From Flavobacterium daemonense (GTDB lineage: Bacteria > Bacteroidota > Bacteroidia > Flavobacteriales > Flavobacteriaceae): a stretch of DNA of 64,000 nt. Below, piece by piece: positions 1-8,126 of the stretch. Each line of letters starts with the position of its first letter. Position 1 is the first letter of the stretch. The DNA lies in assembly GCF_007341385.1 (NCBI RefSeq), contig NZ_VJYD01000002.1:310001-374000 (forward strand), in the 5' to 3' direction. The notes beneath the pieces were generated by a model. The model was not told the DNA's origin. It was given only the letters and a program-made list of their open reading frames with translations, and did no database searches. The position numbers were made by a program, and so were the translations under genes.

Positions 1-1
1 T

Positions 2-106
2 GGCGAGGCCGAAGAAGTAGCAGATTTGGTAAGCTTTTTGATTTCTAAAAAAGCAAGTTATATTACAGGAGAAATTATCAATATAAACGGAGGAATATAT
101 TCTTAA
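2..106 (+). CDS. 3-oxoacyl-ACP reductase (FabG-like SDR), C-terminal end only
   Basis: Only the last 34 residues are inside the window, read in the frame that ends with TAA at 104-106. They carry the typical end of a short-chain dehydrogenase: a helix of the form [10 protein letters not shown], then [14 protein letters not shown]. In FabG enzymes this part contributes to the subunit interface. The gene runs directly into the pigment cluster, so it is probably the ketoreductase that reduces the beta-keto groups made by the synthases downstream. The catalytic Ser-Tyr-Lys and the NADP site lie outside the window and cannot be checked. Confidence 0.85.
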   Translation, partial: GEAEEVADLVSFLISKKASYITGEIININGGIYS

Positions 107-116
107 AAAGTTGATT

Positions 117-264
117 TTAAACACATAGTTCCGATAGCTATCGGGATATGTGCAAAAAGAATACAAAAGAGAAATACATTTCTTTCACATAGAGAGCTAT
201 GTTTATTTAAAATAAGTGAAACGCCTTTTTTAAGTTTAGAGAAACTATGTTTCTATGTGTTTAA
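117..264. repeat. Compound inverted repeat, copy A (CACATAG family)
   Basis: The outer arms ACACATAG (121-128) and CTATGTGT (253-260) are inverted. An inner hairpin (CACATAG...CTATG, about 186-202) and a conserved block AGTGAAACGCCTTTTT (about 215-230) lie between them. Related copies lie at 9883-10020 and 16761-16900. This copy also carries the perfect 14-nt palindrome CCGATAGCTATCGG at 131-144 in its left arm. It fills most of the gap between the ketoreductase and the first KS. It looks like a small non-autonomous or RNA-structured element; no target duplication was recognised. Confidence 0.75.
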
Positions 265-301
265 AAAGCACTTTAAGGATAAAAAATTACTTTGAAATAC
301 C

Positions 302-1537
302 ATGAATAAGAGAGTTGTAATTACTGGAATGGGAATTTATTCTTGTATCGGAACTTCTTTAGACGAAGTAAAGGAATCTCTGTACCAAGGAAAATCGGGT
401 ATTAAATTTGATGCCGACCGAAAAGAATTTGGTTTCCAATCGGCTTTGACCGGAATGGTTCCAAAAGCTGATTTAAAAAATTTATTGACACGCAGACAGC
501 GTATGAGCATTGGCGAGGAAACCGAATATGCTTATATGGCGACTATCGAAGCATTGAAAAATGCGAATATCGACGACGCTTTCTTTGAAGAAAGAGAAGT
601 TGGAATTATGTATGGAAACGACAGTGTTTCTAAAGCAATTATTGACGCGACAGACATTGTCCGCGAGAAAAAAGATACTGCATTAATTGGTTCTGGAGCG
701 ATTTTCAAATCAATGAATTCTACCGTTACCATGAATCTTTCGACGATTTTCAAACTTCGTGGTATTAATTTGACTGTTAGTGCGGCTTGTGCCAGCGGAT
801 CTCATTCTATAGGATTGGCTTATTTTTTAATAAAAAGCGGTTTTCAAGATATTATTATCACTGGTGGCTCTCAGGAAATCAACAAATATGCTATGAGCAG
901 TTTTGATGGTTTAGGTGTTTTTTCAAATAGAGAAAGCGATCCTGAAAAAGCGTCAAGACCTTTTGATGCAGACCGTGACGGATTAATTCCGAGTGGTGGC
1001 GGCGCAACTTTAATTTTAGAAAGTTATGAATCCGCAATTGCCCGGGGTGCTAATATTATCGCCGAGGTCGTAGGTTATGGATTCTCTTCAAACGGCGGCC
1101 ATATTTCGACTCCAAATGTCGAAGGACCATCAACAGCCATGCAACGTGCACTAGAAGATGCAAAATTACAAGCATCAGATGTTGAATATATAAATGCGCA
1201 TGCCACCTCAACTCCGGTTGGTGACGCAAACGAAGCAAAAGCGATCTTTGAAGTTTTTGGAGAAAAAAATCCTCCGGTAAGTTCTACAAAATCAATGACA
1301 GGCCACGAATGCTGGATGGCCGGAGCAAGCGAAATCATTTATTCGATCATAATGATGCAGAATGATTTCATCGCACCAAACATCAATTTAGAAAATCCAG
1401 ATGAAGATGCGGTTAAATTAAATTTGGTCAAAACTACTTTAAACAAAAAATTTGACATATTTTTGTCGAATTCTTTCGGTTTCGGAGGAACCAACTCTGC
1501 GTTGGTGGTTAAAAAGTTTAAATTGAACAATGAATAA
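302..1537 (+). CDS. Beta-ketoacyl-ACP synthase (FabF-type KS) of the flexirubin cluster
   Basis: A 411-residue ketosynthase of normal FabF length. The full Cys-His-His set is visible: Cys163 in SAACASG, His300 in NAHATSTPVGD and His335 in KSMTGHECW, with the glycine-rich end NSFGFGGTNS. It should condense malonyl-ACP with an ACP-bound acyl or aryl-polyene chain in the cytoplasm. It overlaps the following ACP gene by 8 bp, which indicates translational coupling. It is one of three KS in this cluster with an intact active site, so its individual substrate cannot be told from sequence. In aryl polyene systems such KS work as pairs with a chain-length-factor-like partner (compare 14854-15915). 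Confidence 0.93.
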   Translation: MNKRVVITGMGIYSCIGTSLDEVKESLYQGKSGIKFDADRKEFGFQSALTGMVPKADLKNLLTRRQRMSIGEETEYAYMATIEALKNANIDDAFFEEREVGIMYGNDSVSKAIIDATDIVREKKDTALIGSGAIFKSMNSTVTMNLSTIFKLRGINLTVSAACASGSHSIGLAYFLIKSGFQDIIITGGSQEINKYAMSSFDGLGVFSNRESDPEKASRPFDADRDGLIPSGGGATLILESYESAIARGANIIAEVVGYGFSSNGGHISTPNVEGPSTAMQRALEDAKLQASDVEYINAHATSTPVGDANEAKAIFEVFGEKNPPVSSTKSMTGHECWMAGASEIIYSIIMMQNDFIAPNINLENPDEDAVKLNLVKTTLNKKFDIFLSNSFGFGGTNSALVVKKFKLNNE

Positions 1538-1784
1538 AGAAGAGATTATAACGAAAATTAATGGTTTTTTGGTTGATGAGTTTGAAGTAGACAATGATGA
1601 AATTGAACCAGATGCTAATTTAAAAGATACACTCGGGTTAGACAGCTTAGATTATGTTGATTTAGTAGTTTCTATTGAAGCGAACTTTGGTGTAAAACTG
1701 GTTGAAGCAGATTTCGTTGGAATTGCGACTTTTCAGAACTTCTATGACCTGATTGAAACCAAAATAAAAGCTAAAGCTGCTTAA
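1530..1784 (+). CDS. Acyl carrier protein
   Basis: An 84-residue acidic ACP with the phosphopantetheine site GLDSLD at Ser39. The sequence is rich in Asp and Glu around helix 2, as usual for ACPs that dock with KS enzymes. It starts inside the end of the KS gene, and its stop codon overlaps the start of the LpxL-like acyltransferase gene (TAATG), so the three are read as one translationally coupled unit. It should carry the growing polyene or the resorcinol precursor. A second ACP lies at 13068-13325; which ACP serves which half of the pigment cannot be decided here. Confidence 0.95.
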   Translation: MNKEEIITKINGFLVDEFEVDNDEIEPDANLKDTLGLDSLDYVDLVVSIEANFGVKLVEADFVGIATFQNFYDLIETKIKAKAA

Positions 1785-2662
1785 TGAGTCAATGGGATGG
1801 CAAATCAAAAGGTACAGTTTTAGGCTATAGAATATTCGTTTTTTTGATACAAAAAGCGGGTGTCAAATCTGCTTATGCCTTACTTTATTTTGTTGCTTCT
1901 TACTATTTCTTATTTCTAAAGAAAAGTAATAAAGCTATTTTTTACTATTTCAAAGAAAGACTTAACTATTCCAATTTCCAGTCAAAAAAAATGGTTTTCA
2001 AAAGTTACTATACTTTTGGACAGACTATTATTGACAAAATTTCGATTTCTGCCGGAATGCGAAATAAATTCACTTATGAATTTGACGGCATCGAAATTCT
2101 GAAAAAATTATTGGCCGAAAAAAAAGGCGGTGTCTTAATAAGTGCGCACGTTGGGAATTTTGAAATCGCTGAACACTTTTTTGGAGACATCGATCTTGAT
2201 TTCCAAATCAATTTGGTTACGACCGATCTCGAACACTCGGCAATTAAGAATTATCTGGAAAGCGTTACTCAAAAATCTGCCGTAAAATTCATTATCATTA
2301 AAGACGATTTGTCTCATATTTTCGAAATCAATTCGGCTTTAGCCAATAATGAATTGGTGTGCTTTACCGGCGATCGCTATTTTGAAGGAACCAAATCTCT
2401 TTCTGCAGAAATTTTGGGCAAAGAAGCCAACTTTCCTGCTGGTCCATTTTTAATTGCTTCGAGGTTAAAAGTTCCTGTTGTTTTTGTTTATGTGATGAAA
2501 GAACCAAATCTTCATTATCACTTATACGCAAGAGAAGCAACCGTAAAACATCGTGACGAAAAAGCTTTATTGAAAGAATATGTAAAAAGCGTTGAAAGTA
2601 TTCTGCAGAAATATCCTTTGCAGTGGTTCAATTATTTTGATTTTTGGAATGATTTGACATAA
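1784..2662 (+). CDS. LpxL/HtrB-like acyltransferase
   Basis: A 292-residue protein of the bacterial lipid A acyltransferase family. A hydrophobic N-terminal anchor (about 30-46) is followed by the HX4E catalytic motif His122-Glu127 in AHVGNFE, and by GDRYFEG and a proline-containing NFPAGPFLIASRLKVPVVFVY block. Family members transfer an acyl group from ACP to a membrane-bound acceptor. Lying immediately after an ACP in a pigment cluster, it is a candidate for moving the polyene acyl chain to an acceptor at the inner membrane. Homologues occur in aryl polyene clusters. Whether it forms the flexirubin ester or acylates another lipid is not decided by sequence. Confidence 0.88.
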   Translation: MSQWDGKSKGTVLGYRIFVFLIQKAGVKSAYALLYFVASYYFLFLKKSNKAIFYYFKERLNYSNFQSKKMVFKSYYTFGQTIIDKISISAGMRNKFTYEFDGIEILKKLLAEKKGGVLISAHVGNFEIAEHFFGDIDLDFQINLVTTDLEHSAIKNYLESVTQKSAVKFIIIKDDLSHIFEINSALANNELVCFTGDRYFEGTKSLSAEILGKEANFPAGPFLIASRLKVPVVFVYVMKEPNLHYHLYAREATVKHRDEKALLKEYVKSVESILQKYPLQWFNYFDFWNDLT

Positions 2663-2703
2663 TGCGTAAAGAATCGCGCGAAGTCGCAAAGTTTTTTCTC
2701 ATT

Positions 2704-2807
2704 TTTGTCATTTCGACGAAGGAGAAATCTCCGCAAGTAGCTCCGTTCCTATAAACCAATCTTTGTAGAGCTCCTCGTGGAGATTTCTCCTTCGTCGAAA
2801 TGACAAA
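2704..2807. repeat. REP-like inverted repeat, copy 1
   Basis: A perfect 29-nt inverted repeat, left arm 2704-2732 (starts TTTGTCATTTCGACGAAGGA) and right arm 2779-2807, around a 46-nt centre. It would fold into one long hairpin. A second copy in the opposite orientation lies at 29389-29496, and the centres share CTACAAAGATTGG and TAGGAACGGA when one is reverse-complemented. This element takes up most of the 318-bp gap between the LpxL-like gene and darA (2663-2980). The outside has weaker matching arms (AGTCGCAAAG near 2682, CTTTGCGAGA near 2853). Confidence 0.85.
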
Positions 2808-2946
2808 CTGCACTTTAAAATTCATTTTAAATTTAACCTTTGCGCCTCTAAGTCTTTGCGAGATTCAAAACGTACCACAAATCCGAGCTTAAAAAAACTT
2901 ACAAAACGAAACATTAAACAAGAAAATTCGTTTAAAATAATTTACT

Positions 2947-2954
2947 TATTTTTG
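2947..2954 (+). promoter_or_regulatory. Putative -7 promoter element of darA
   Basis: TATTTTTG matches the Bacteroidetes -7 consensus TAnnTTTG and lies 26 bp before the darA start. No clear -33 TTG was found at the usual spacing. The position, just after the REP-like element, suggests that darA and darB start a new transcription unit. Confidence 0.45.
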
Positions 2955-2980
2955 TTTGCAACCAAAGCAAGCAAACCCAA

Positions 2981-3883
2981 ATGAAAAATGTTCTCGTTAT
3001 TTATTATTCCCAATCTGGACAGCTAGAATCGATTGCACGCAACATTGCAAAACCTTTTCTGAATTCAGATGAAATCAACGTCGTTTTTCATGAAATTCAG
3101 CTAGAAAAACCTTTTCCTTTTCCTTGGAATAAAACCACTTTTTTTGACGCTTTCCCAGAATCTTTTCTACAGATTCCAACAGCTTTAAAGCCCGTTCCGG
3201 ATGAAATTTTAAACACAAAATTTGATCTTGTTTTACTGCATTATCAAGTTTGGTATTTAACGCCTTCGATCCCGATAAATTCTTTTTTGAAAAGTGCCGA
3301 AGCAAAAACCATCCTAAACAATACACCAGTAATTACCATAAACGGTTCACGAAATATGTGGATTATGGCGCAGGAAAAAGTCAAAGTTTTATTGCATGAA
3401 GCGAATGCAAAATTGGTTGGAAATGTAGCATTAGTCGATCGAGTTGGAAATTTAATCAGCGTAATTACGATTGTAAACTGGATGTTTTCAGGAGTAAAGA
3501 AAAGATATTTAGGCTTTTTTCCGTTGCCTGGCGTTTCAGATAAAGACATTCAAGAATCAGATCAGTTTGGCGAAGTAATGCTTTCGCAATTCAAACAAAA
3601 CAAATTAGAAGATTTACAGCCAAAATTAGCCGAAATGGGAGCTGTAAAAATCAGTTCTTATTTAGTGACAGTTGATAAAACAGCGAACAAAATTTTTGAT
3701 AAGTGGTCAAACTTCATTTATAAAAATCAAAAAAACAGAACAACCCTTCTTAAAATATTTTATGTTTATTTATTCCTCGCAATATGGGTAATCTCGCCAA
3801 TAGTATATATATTGCATGTTATTAGCTATCCGTTCAAGATTAAAACTATAAAAAAAGAAACTCAATATTACCAAGGAGTTTAG
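2981..3883 (+). CDS. darA: Dialkylresorcinol condensing enzyme DarA
   Basis: A 300-residue protein that begins with a flavodoxin-like strand and loop (VLVIYYSQSGQLESIARNIA) and ends with a hydrophobic segment (about residues 258-285) and basic tail. This layout is that of the DarA family. With DarB it builds the 2,5-dialkylresorcinol (or cyclohexanedione precursor) half of flexirubins and related pigments from two beta-keto acyl units. It is followed 15 bp later by darB. The C-terminal hydrophobic stretch suggests membrane association. The exact chemistry of the flavodoxin-like domain is not visible from sequence. Confidence 0.9.
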   Translation: MKNVLVIYYSQSGQLESIARNIAKPFLNSDEINVVFHEIQLEKPFPFPWNKTTFFDAFPESFLQIPTALKPVPDEILNTKFDLVLLHYQVWYLTPSIPINSFLKSAEAKTILNNTPVITINGSRNMWIMAQEKVKVLLHEANAKLVGNVALVDRVGNLISVITIVNWMFSGVKKRYLGFFPLPGVSDKDIQESDQFGEVMLSQFKQNKLEDLQPKLAEMGAVKISSYLVTVDKTANKIFDKWSNFIYKNQKNRTTLLKIFYVYLFLAIWVISPIVYILHVISYPFKIKTIKKETQYYQGV

Positions 3884-3898
3884 AGACGAAATTAAATT

Positions 3899-5032
3899 AT
3901 GTTTGACGTATATATTACCAAAGCCGCGAAATATTTGCCAAATGAAGCCGTTTCAAACGATGAAATGGAAAATTACTTAGGGCTCATAAATGATACCGCC
4001 TCAAAAGCGAGACGTATTATTTTGCGCAATAATAAAATTACCAGCCGATATTATGCCGTTGATAAAAACGGCAAAAGCACGCATACAAATGCCGAGTTGA
4101 CAAAAAATGCTGTTTCGCAATTGTTTGATGAACATTTTTCGGCTCAAGATATGGAAGTACTTTCCTGCGGAACGTCGTCACCTGATGTTTTTGCGCCTTC
4201 GCATGCCGCAATGGTTCATGGATTGCTAAAAAACAAATCGGTTGAGCTGAATTCTTCTTCTGGAATTTGCTGTTCTGGAATGAATGCCCTGAAATATGGT
4301 TATCTTTCTGTAAAATCTGGAAACTCAAAAAATGCTGTCTGCACAGGTTCTGAAAAAGTTTCGACTTGGCTTTCGGCACAAAAATACAACCACGAAATCA
4401 TCAATCTGAAAAATCTGGAAGAACAGCCTATTATTGCTTTCAAAAAAGATTTTTTGCGTTGGATGCTTTCTGATGGAGCTGGAGCTTTTTTATTGGAAAA
4501 CAAACCTTCTGGCGCTATTTCACTAAAAATTGAATGGATGGAAGCCTATTCCTATGCATTCGAATTAGAAACCTGCATGTACGCAGGCGGCGATAAACTG
4601 GAAAATGGCGAAATAAAACCGTGGAGCGATTATAAACCTGAACAATTATTGAACGAATCTATTTTTGCTGTAAAGCAAGATGTGAAATTATTAGACGAAT
4701 TTATTTTGCCAAAAGGTGTTGAAAGTATGAGCGATGCCATGGCAAAACACAATGTTACGGCAGATGATATCGACTATTTTTTACCACATGTTTCTTCTCA
4801 CTTTTTTGTTGACGGACTTAAAAAAGGACTAATCGAAAAAGGAGTTGACATTGCCGACGAAAAATGGTTTATGAATCTTTTGAGAGTTGGAAATGTAGGT
4901 TCTGCTTCGATTTATATTGCCGTTGAAGAATTAATAAATTCTGGGAAATTGAAAAAAGGAGACAAGATTTTCCTTTCGGTTCCAGAAAGCGGCCGATTTT
5001 CATTTGCATACGCGTACTTAACTGTCTGCTAA
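3899..5032 (+). CDS. darB: DarB, KAS III-like ketosynthase for dialkylresorcinol
   Basis: A 377-residue FabH-type enzyme. The triad is visible: Cys125 in SGICCSGMNAL, His297 in LPHVSSH and Asn332 in RVGNVGSAS. DarB-type enzymes condense two acyl thioesters and close the ring to make the dialkylcyclohexanedione/resorcinol core. It sits directly behind darA, and its stop is adjacent to the start of the next gene (5033). The cysteine is doubled (Cys124-Cys125); Cys125 aligns with the FabH nucleophile. The darA-darB pairing makes the assignment firm. Confidence 0.92.
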   Translation: MFDVYITKAAKYLPNEAVSNDEMENYLGLINDTASKARRIILRNNKITSRYYAVDKNGKSTHTNAELTKNAVSQLFDEHFSAQDMEVLSCGTSSPDVFAPSHAAMVHGLLKNKSVELNSSSGICCSGMNALKYGYLSVKSGNSKNAVCTGSEKVSTWLSAQKYNHEIINLKNLEEQPIIAFKKDFLRWMLSDGAGAFLLENKPSGAISLKIEWMEAYSYAFELETCMYAGGDKLENGEIKPWSDYKPEQLLNESIFAVKQDVKLLDEFILPKGVESMSDAMAKHNVTADDIDYFLPHVSSHFFVDGLKKGLIEKGVDIADEKWFMNLLRVGNVGSASIYIAVEELINSGKLKKGDKIFLSVPESGRFSFAYAYLTVC

Positions 5033-5464
5033 ATGGAAATCTCATTACTTTTAGAAAAAGAAGCAGTCGAAAGTCTGATTCCGCAAAAGTTTCCTTTTGT
5101 AATGGTAGATCGTATGTTTTCGTATTCAGAAACAGCTTTAGTTTCTGGTTTGAAAATAGACAACAGTAACATTTTTTTAGAAGAAGATGTTTTTTTAGAA
5201 GCAGGTTTAATCGAACATATGGCGCAATCTGTTGCGTTGCATACTGGATATCAGTTTTTTTTAAAAAAAGAAATTGCTCCAACAGGATATATTGGTTCTA
5301 TTAAAGATATTCAGATTAAAAAATTGCCTAAAACCAACGATACCATTCAGTCGAATGTTACCATTTTACAGGAATTTGCTGGAGTAACTTTGGTTGATAT
5401 TGTGACTTTTTTAAATGATGAAGAAATTGCAAGCGGACAAATGAAAACAGTTTTAGCTAAATAA
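5033..5464 (+). CDS. ApeP-like hotdog dehydratase subunit (first of two)
   Basis: A 143-residue hotdog-fold protein. The N-terminal LIPQKFPFVMVDRMF resembles the FabZ lead-in (usually PHRYPFLLVDRV), and Glu61 in LIEHMAQS matches the FabZ active-site glutamate. The FabZ catalytic His motif GHFPG is absent; the corresponding stretch reads EEDVFLEAG. This is the pattern of ApeP-type dehydratases, which pair with a His-bearing partner. The likely partner is the ApeI-like protein at 18856-19233. It starts one base after darB stops and lies 2 bp before the second ApeP-like gene, so the two may also dimerise with each other. Confidence 0.75.
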   Translation: MEISLLLEKEAVESLIPQKFPFVMVDRMFSYSETALVSGLKIDNSNIFLEEDVFLEAGLIEHMAQSVALHTGYQFFLKKEIAPTGYIGSIKDIQIKKLPKTNDTIQSNVTILQEFAGVTLVDIVTFLNDEEIASGQMKTVLAK

Positions 5465-5466
5465 AT

Positions 5467-5937
5467 ATGACGATGAAAGTTGGAATCGACATACAAAATT
5501 ATTTACCGCACCGTGCGCCAATGCTGATGGTCGATTTGATTTTGGAAATTGACTCCACTTCTGTTGAAACCGAATTTTTAATTAAAGAAGACAATATTTT
5601 TGCTGCTAATGGCATTTTAATAGAAGCAGGATTAATCGAAAATACTGCGCAGACTTGTTCGGCAATTGTTGGAAAAAAATATTTTTTTGAAGAGGATGGA
5701 ACCGAAAATGAAAACGTAAATGTTATTGGTTTCATCAGCGCTTTAAAGAATCTAAAAATACATGCATTGCCAAAAGTTGGCGAGTCAATAACGACAAAAG
5801 CAACTTTGGTTTCAAAATTTGTTGGCGACGATTATACTTTATGCACCATGAAATGCGAAAGTTTACTTGGAGACCAAATCCTTTTAGAATGCGAAATTAA
5901 TTTGTTTATTCAAAAGACGATTTCGACGACAACTTAA
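5467..5937 (+). CDS. ApeP-like hotdog dehydratase subunit (second of two)
   Basis: A 156-residue hotdog-fold protein beginning LPHRAPMLMVDLI, with Glu58 in LIENTAQT at the FabZ glutamate position. As in its neighbour at 5033-5464, the catalytic GHFPG histidine is missing. It is therefore better read as an ApeP-type half of a heteromeric dehydratase than as a self-sufficient FabZ. It probably acts on the 3-hydroxyacyl-ACP intermediates of the polyene. It differs from the first copy by retaining HR in the PHR lead-in. An ATG two codons downstream (5473) is an equally possible start. Confidence 0.75.
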   Translation: MTMKVGIDIQNYLPHRAPMLMVDLILEIDSTSVETEFLIKEDNIFAANGILIEAGLIENTAQTCSAIVGKKYFFEEDGTENENVNVIGFISALKNLKIHALPKVGESITTKATLVSKFVGDDYTLCTMKCESLLGDQILLECEINLFIQKTISTTT

Positions 5938-5963
5938 TGCTAAATTGAAAAATAAATCCCGTC

Positions 5964-6368
5964 ATGGAAAAAGAAAATGTACCTCAGCACGATGGAAATT
6001 TAAGCAAAAAAAATCTCAAAGAATTGGTTTATGCTACTGACGAAAATGGCAATTACACAACTGCTTTGAGCACAGGCTGGGAACCAAAAGCCATTGCCCT
6101 TTCAAATGCCATCGACGATATAAAAGAGCGTGCCGAAGAAGCCAAAATAAAAGTAAAAAACGGAGAATTGAGTCCGATTTGTTATTTTATGGAACTCAAC
6201 AAAATGGATCTTTCCATTCTTGCCGGTTATGTAGAAATGTGGAAATGGCGTGTGAAAAGACATTTTAAACCTTCTGTTTTTGCCAAACTAAACGATAAAA
6301 CTTTACAAAAATATGCCGACGCTTTTGACATTTCATTAGCCGAATTAAAAAACTTTAAAACAGATTAA
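5964..6368 (+). CDS. Conserved small protein of the flexirubin cluster, function unknown
   Basis: A 134-residue, highly charged cytoplasmic protein without signal peptide or membrane segment. The second half (from about residue 55) has helical, Lys/Glu-rich sequence and a WKWRVKRHFKP segment, followed by LNDKTLQKYADAFDISLAELKNF, which resembles a small helix-turn-helix-like end. No catalytic motif is recognised. Its stop overlaps the ATG of the BtrH-like gene (TAATG), so it is translationally coupled to that enzyme and is probably its partner. No known activity can be assigned. Confidence 0.75.
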   Translation: MEKENVPQHDGNLSKKNLKELVYATDENGNYTTALSTGWEPKAIALSNAIDDIKERAEEAKIKVKNGELSPICYFMELNKMDLSILAGYVEMWKWRVKRHFKPSVFAKLNDKTLQKYADAFDISLAELKNFKTD

Positions 6369-7366
6369 TGCAAGTTACTTTTACACATCATCAATCTGCT
6401 CATTGTGAAAACGGAGTAGCTTCAAACCTCTTAAAAAACAGCGGACTCAACATCAGCGAACCGATGGTTTTCGGAATTGGTTCGGGACTTTTTTTCGTGT
6501 ATTTGCCTTTTTTAAAAGTAAACCACGCGCCGGCAATCAGTTACAGAACTTTGCCTGGACACATTTTTAATAAAGTTGCCAACCGATTAAATCTTAAAAT
6601 AAAAAGACAAAAATTTTCTTCGGTTACCAATGCAAATAAAGCTTTAGAAGAAAATCTAAAAAATAATATTCCCACCGGATTACAAGTTGGTGTTTATCAT
6701 TTAAGTTATTTTCCTGATGAATATCGCTTTCATTTCAACGCGCACAATTTAGTCGTTTACGGCAAAACCGAAACCGACTATTTGATCAGTGATCCTGTAA
6801 TGGAAACGGTTACGACTTTGACACATGAAGAAATGGATAAAGTACGTTTTGCCAAAGGTGCTTTTGCTCCGCGAGGACAAATGTATTATCCAATTCAGAT
6901 TCCGAGTGAAGTTGATTTAAAAAGTGCTATTATAAAAGGAATCAAAAATACGTGTCGTGACATGTTAGCGCCAATGCCAATTGTAGGCGTTCGCGGAATT
7001 AAAATGGTTTCGCGCCAAATTCGAAAATGGCCGAAAAAACATGGAGTTAGGAAAGCCAATCATTATTTGGCGCAAATGGTTAGAATGCAGGAAGAAATTG
7101 GAACCGGAGGCGGTGGTTTCCGATTTATTTACGCCGCGTTTTTACAAGAAGCTTCGGTTGTTTTAAGAAATGAAGAATTGAAAACACTTTCAAAAGAAAT
7201 GACACAAATTGGTGATTCATGGCGCGATTTTGCCGTTGAAGCTTCAAGAATTTATAAAAACAGAAGTGCCAAAGAAGACGCTTACAACGCCATTGCCGAT
7301 GAACTTTTGGATATTGCGAATCGTGAAGAAATCTTTTTCAAAAAACTAAAAAAAGCAATCAGCTAA
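6368..7366 (+). CDS. BtrH-like acyltransferase (BtrH_N plus DUF4872)
   Basis: A 332-residue protein with the N-terminal BtrH signature: His12-Cys13-Glu14 in SAHCENGVASNLL, then SGLFFVYLPF and a HFNAHNLVVYGKT...LISDP segment like that of papain-type double-glycine enzymes. The C-terminal half matches the DUF4872 pattern (IGTGGGGFRFIYAAFLQEAS). BtrH moves the acyl side chain from an ACP to an amine during butirosin synthesis, with a Cys nucleophile. Here it may move an acyl chain from ACP to the resorcinol hydroxyl, which would form the flexirubin ester; this is inference. It is coupled to the upstream unknown gene and followed 7 bp later by the ABC exporter. Confidence 0.82.
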   Translation: MQVTFTHHQSAHCENGVASNLLKNSGLNISEPMVFGIGSGLFFVYLPFLKVNHAPAISYRTLPGHIFNKVANRLNLKIKRQKFSSVTNANKALEENLKNNIPTGLQVGVYHLSYFPDEYRFHFNAHNLVVYGKTETDYLISDPVMETVTTLTHEEMDKVRFAKGAFAPRGQMYYPIQIPSEVDLKSAIIKGIKNTCRDMLAPMPIVGVRGIKMVSRQIRKWPKKHGVRKANHYLAQMVRMQEEIGTGGGGFRFIYAAFLQEASVVLRNEELKTLSKEMTQIGDSWRDFAVEASRIYKNRSAKEDAYNAIADELLDIANREEIFFKKLKKAIS

Positions 7367-7373
7367 CTATATT

Positions 7374-8126
7374 TTGAATTCCATTATAAAAATAGAATCC
7401 CTTTCGAAAAAGTACAAAGATGCCGATCAGTTTTCTTTGAACGATGTTTCGCTGGAAATAAATGAAGGCCAGATTTTCGGATTATTAGGTCCGAATGGCG
7501 CCGGAAAAACCACTTTAATTTCGATGCTCTGCGGATTGATAAAACCTACTTCGGGACATTTTTCAATTGACGATTTAGATTATCACCATCATTCATCCAA
7601 AATCAAAAAAATCATTGGCGTTGTTCCTCAGGAATATGCTTTGTACCCAACTCTGACCGCGAGAGAAAATCTGCATTATTTTGGAAGCATGTACGGTTTA
7701 AAAGGTTCCGATTTAAAAGATAAAGTAATCGAAACTCTAGATCTTTTGGGTTTATTGAAATTCGCAGACAAACAAATTCATACTTTTTCGGGCGGAATGA
7801 AACGCCGTGTGAATCTGATTGCCGGAATTCTGCACAATCCGAAAGTTTTGTTTTTGGATGAGCCAACTGTTGGCGTTGATGTTCAGTCAAAAAATGCCAT
7901 TTTAGATTATTTAAAAGTTTTAAATCAAAACGGAACTACGATTATTTATACCTCACATCATTTGGCTGAAGCCGAAGATTTCTGCACGAATATTGCCATT
8001 TTAGACCGAGGCAAAATTTACGCTAAAGGAACGCCGTCAAGCTTGATTGAAACGACAGAAAATGCTCGAAATCTCGAAGACGTTTTTATTTCATTAACCG
8101 GTAAAGACTTGAGAGATGCTATATAA
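7374..8126 (+). CDS. ABC transporter ATP-binding protein
   Basis: A 250-residue ATPase of the drug or pigment exporter (DrrA/CcmA-like) group. Walker A GPNGAGKTT is at 39-47, the Q-loop at Gln86, the signature FSGGMKRR at 138-145 and Walker B VLFLDEP at 158-164, with the switch His in YTSHH. The start is a TTG codon; no upstream ATG fits, because the previous gene stops 7 bp earlier. It overlaps the permease gene by 11 bp. Position in the cluster suggests energising the export of the pigment or a precursor to the outer membrane. Confidence 0.93.
   Translation: MNSIIKIESLSKKYKDADQFSLNDVSLEINEGQIFGLLGPNGAGKTTLISMLCGLIKPTSGHFSIDDLDYHHHSSKIKKIIGVVPQEYALYPTLTARENLHYFGSMYGLKGSDLKDKVIETLDLLGLLKFADKQIHTFSGGMKRRVNLIAGILHNPKVLFLDEPTVGVDVQSKNAILDYLKVLNQNGTTIIYTSHHLAEAEDFCTNIAILDRGKIYAKGTPSSLIETTENARNLEDVFISLTGKDLRDAI

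Noticed and set aside
1056..1338. Long reverse-strand reading frames inside the first KS gene
   Set aside because: They lie opposite a complete, motif-containing KS gene, show no protein motif, and follow from codon bias of the real gene.
4869..5282. Reverse-strand frame of 137 codons across darB and the first hotdog gene
   Set aside because: It overlaps two well-supported genes, has a low-complexity sequence rich in Leu, Phe and Lys, and no recognisable family.
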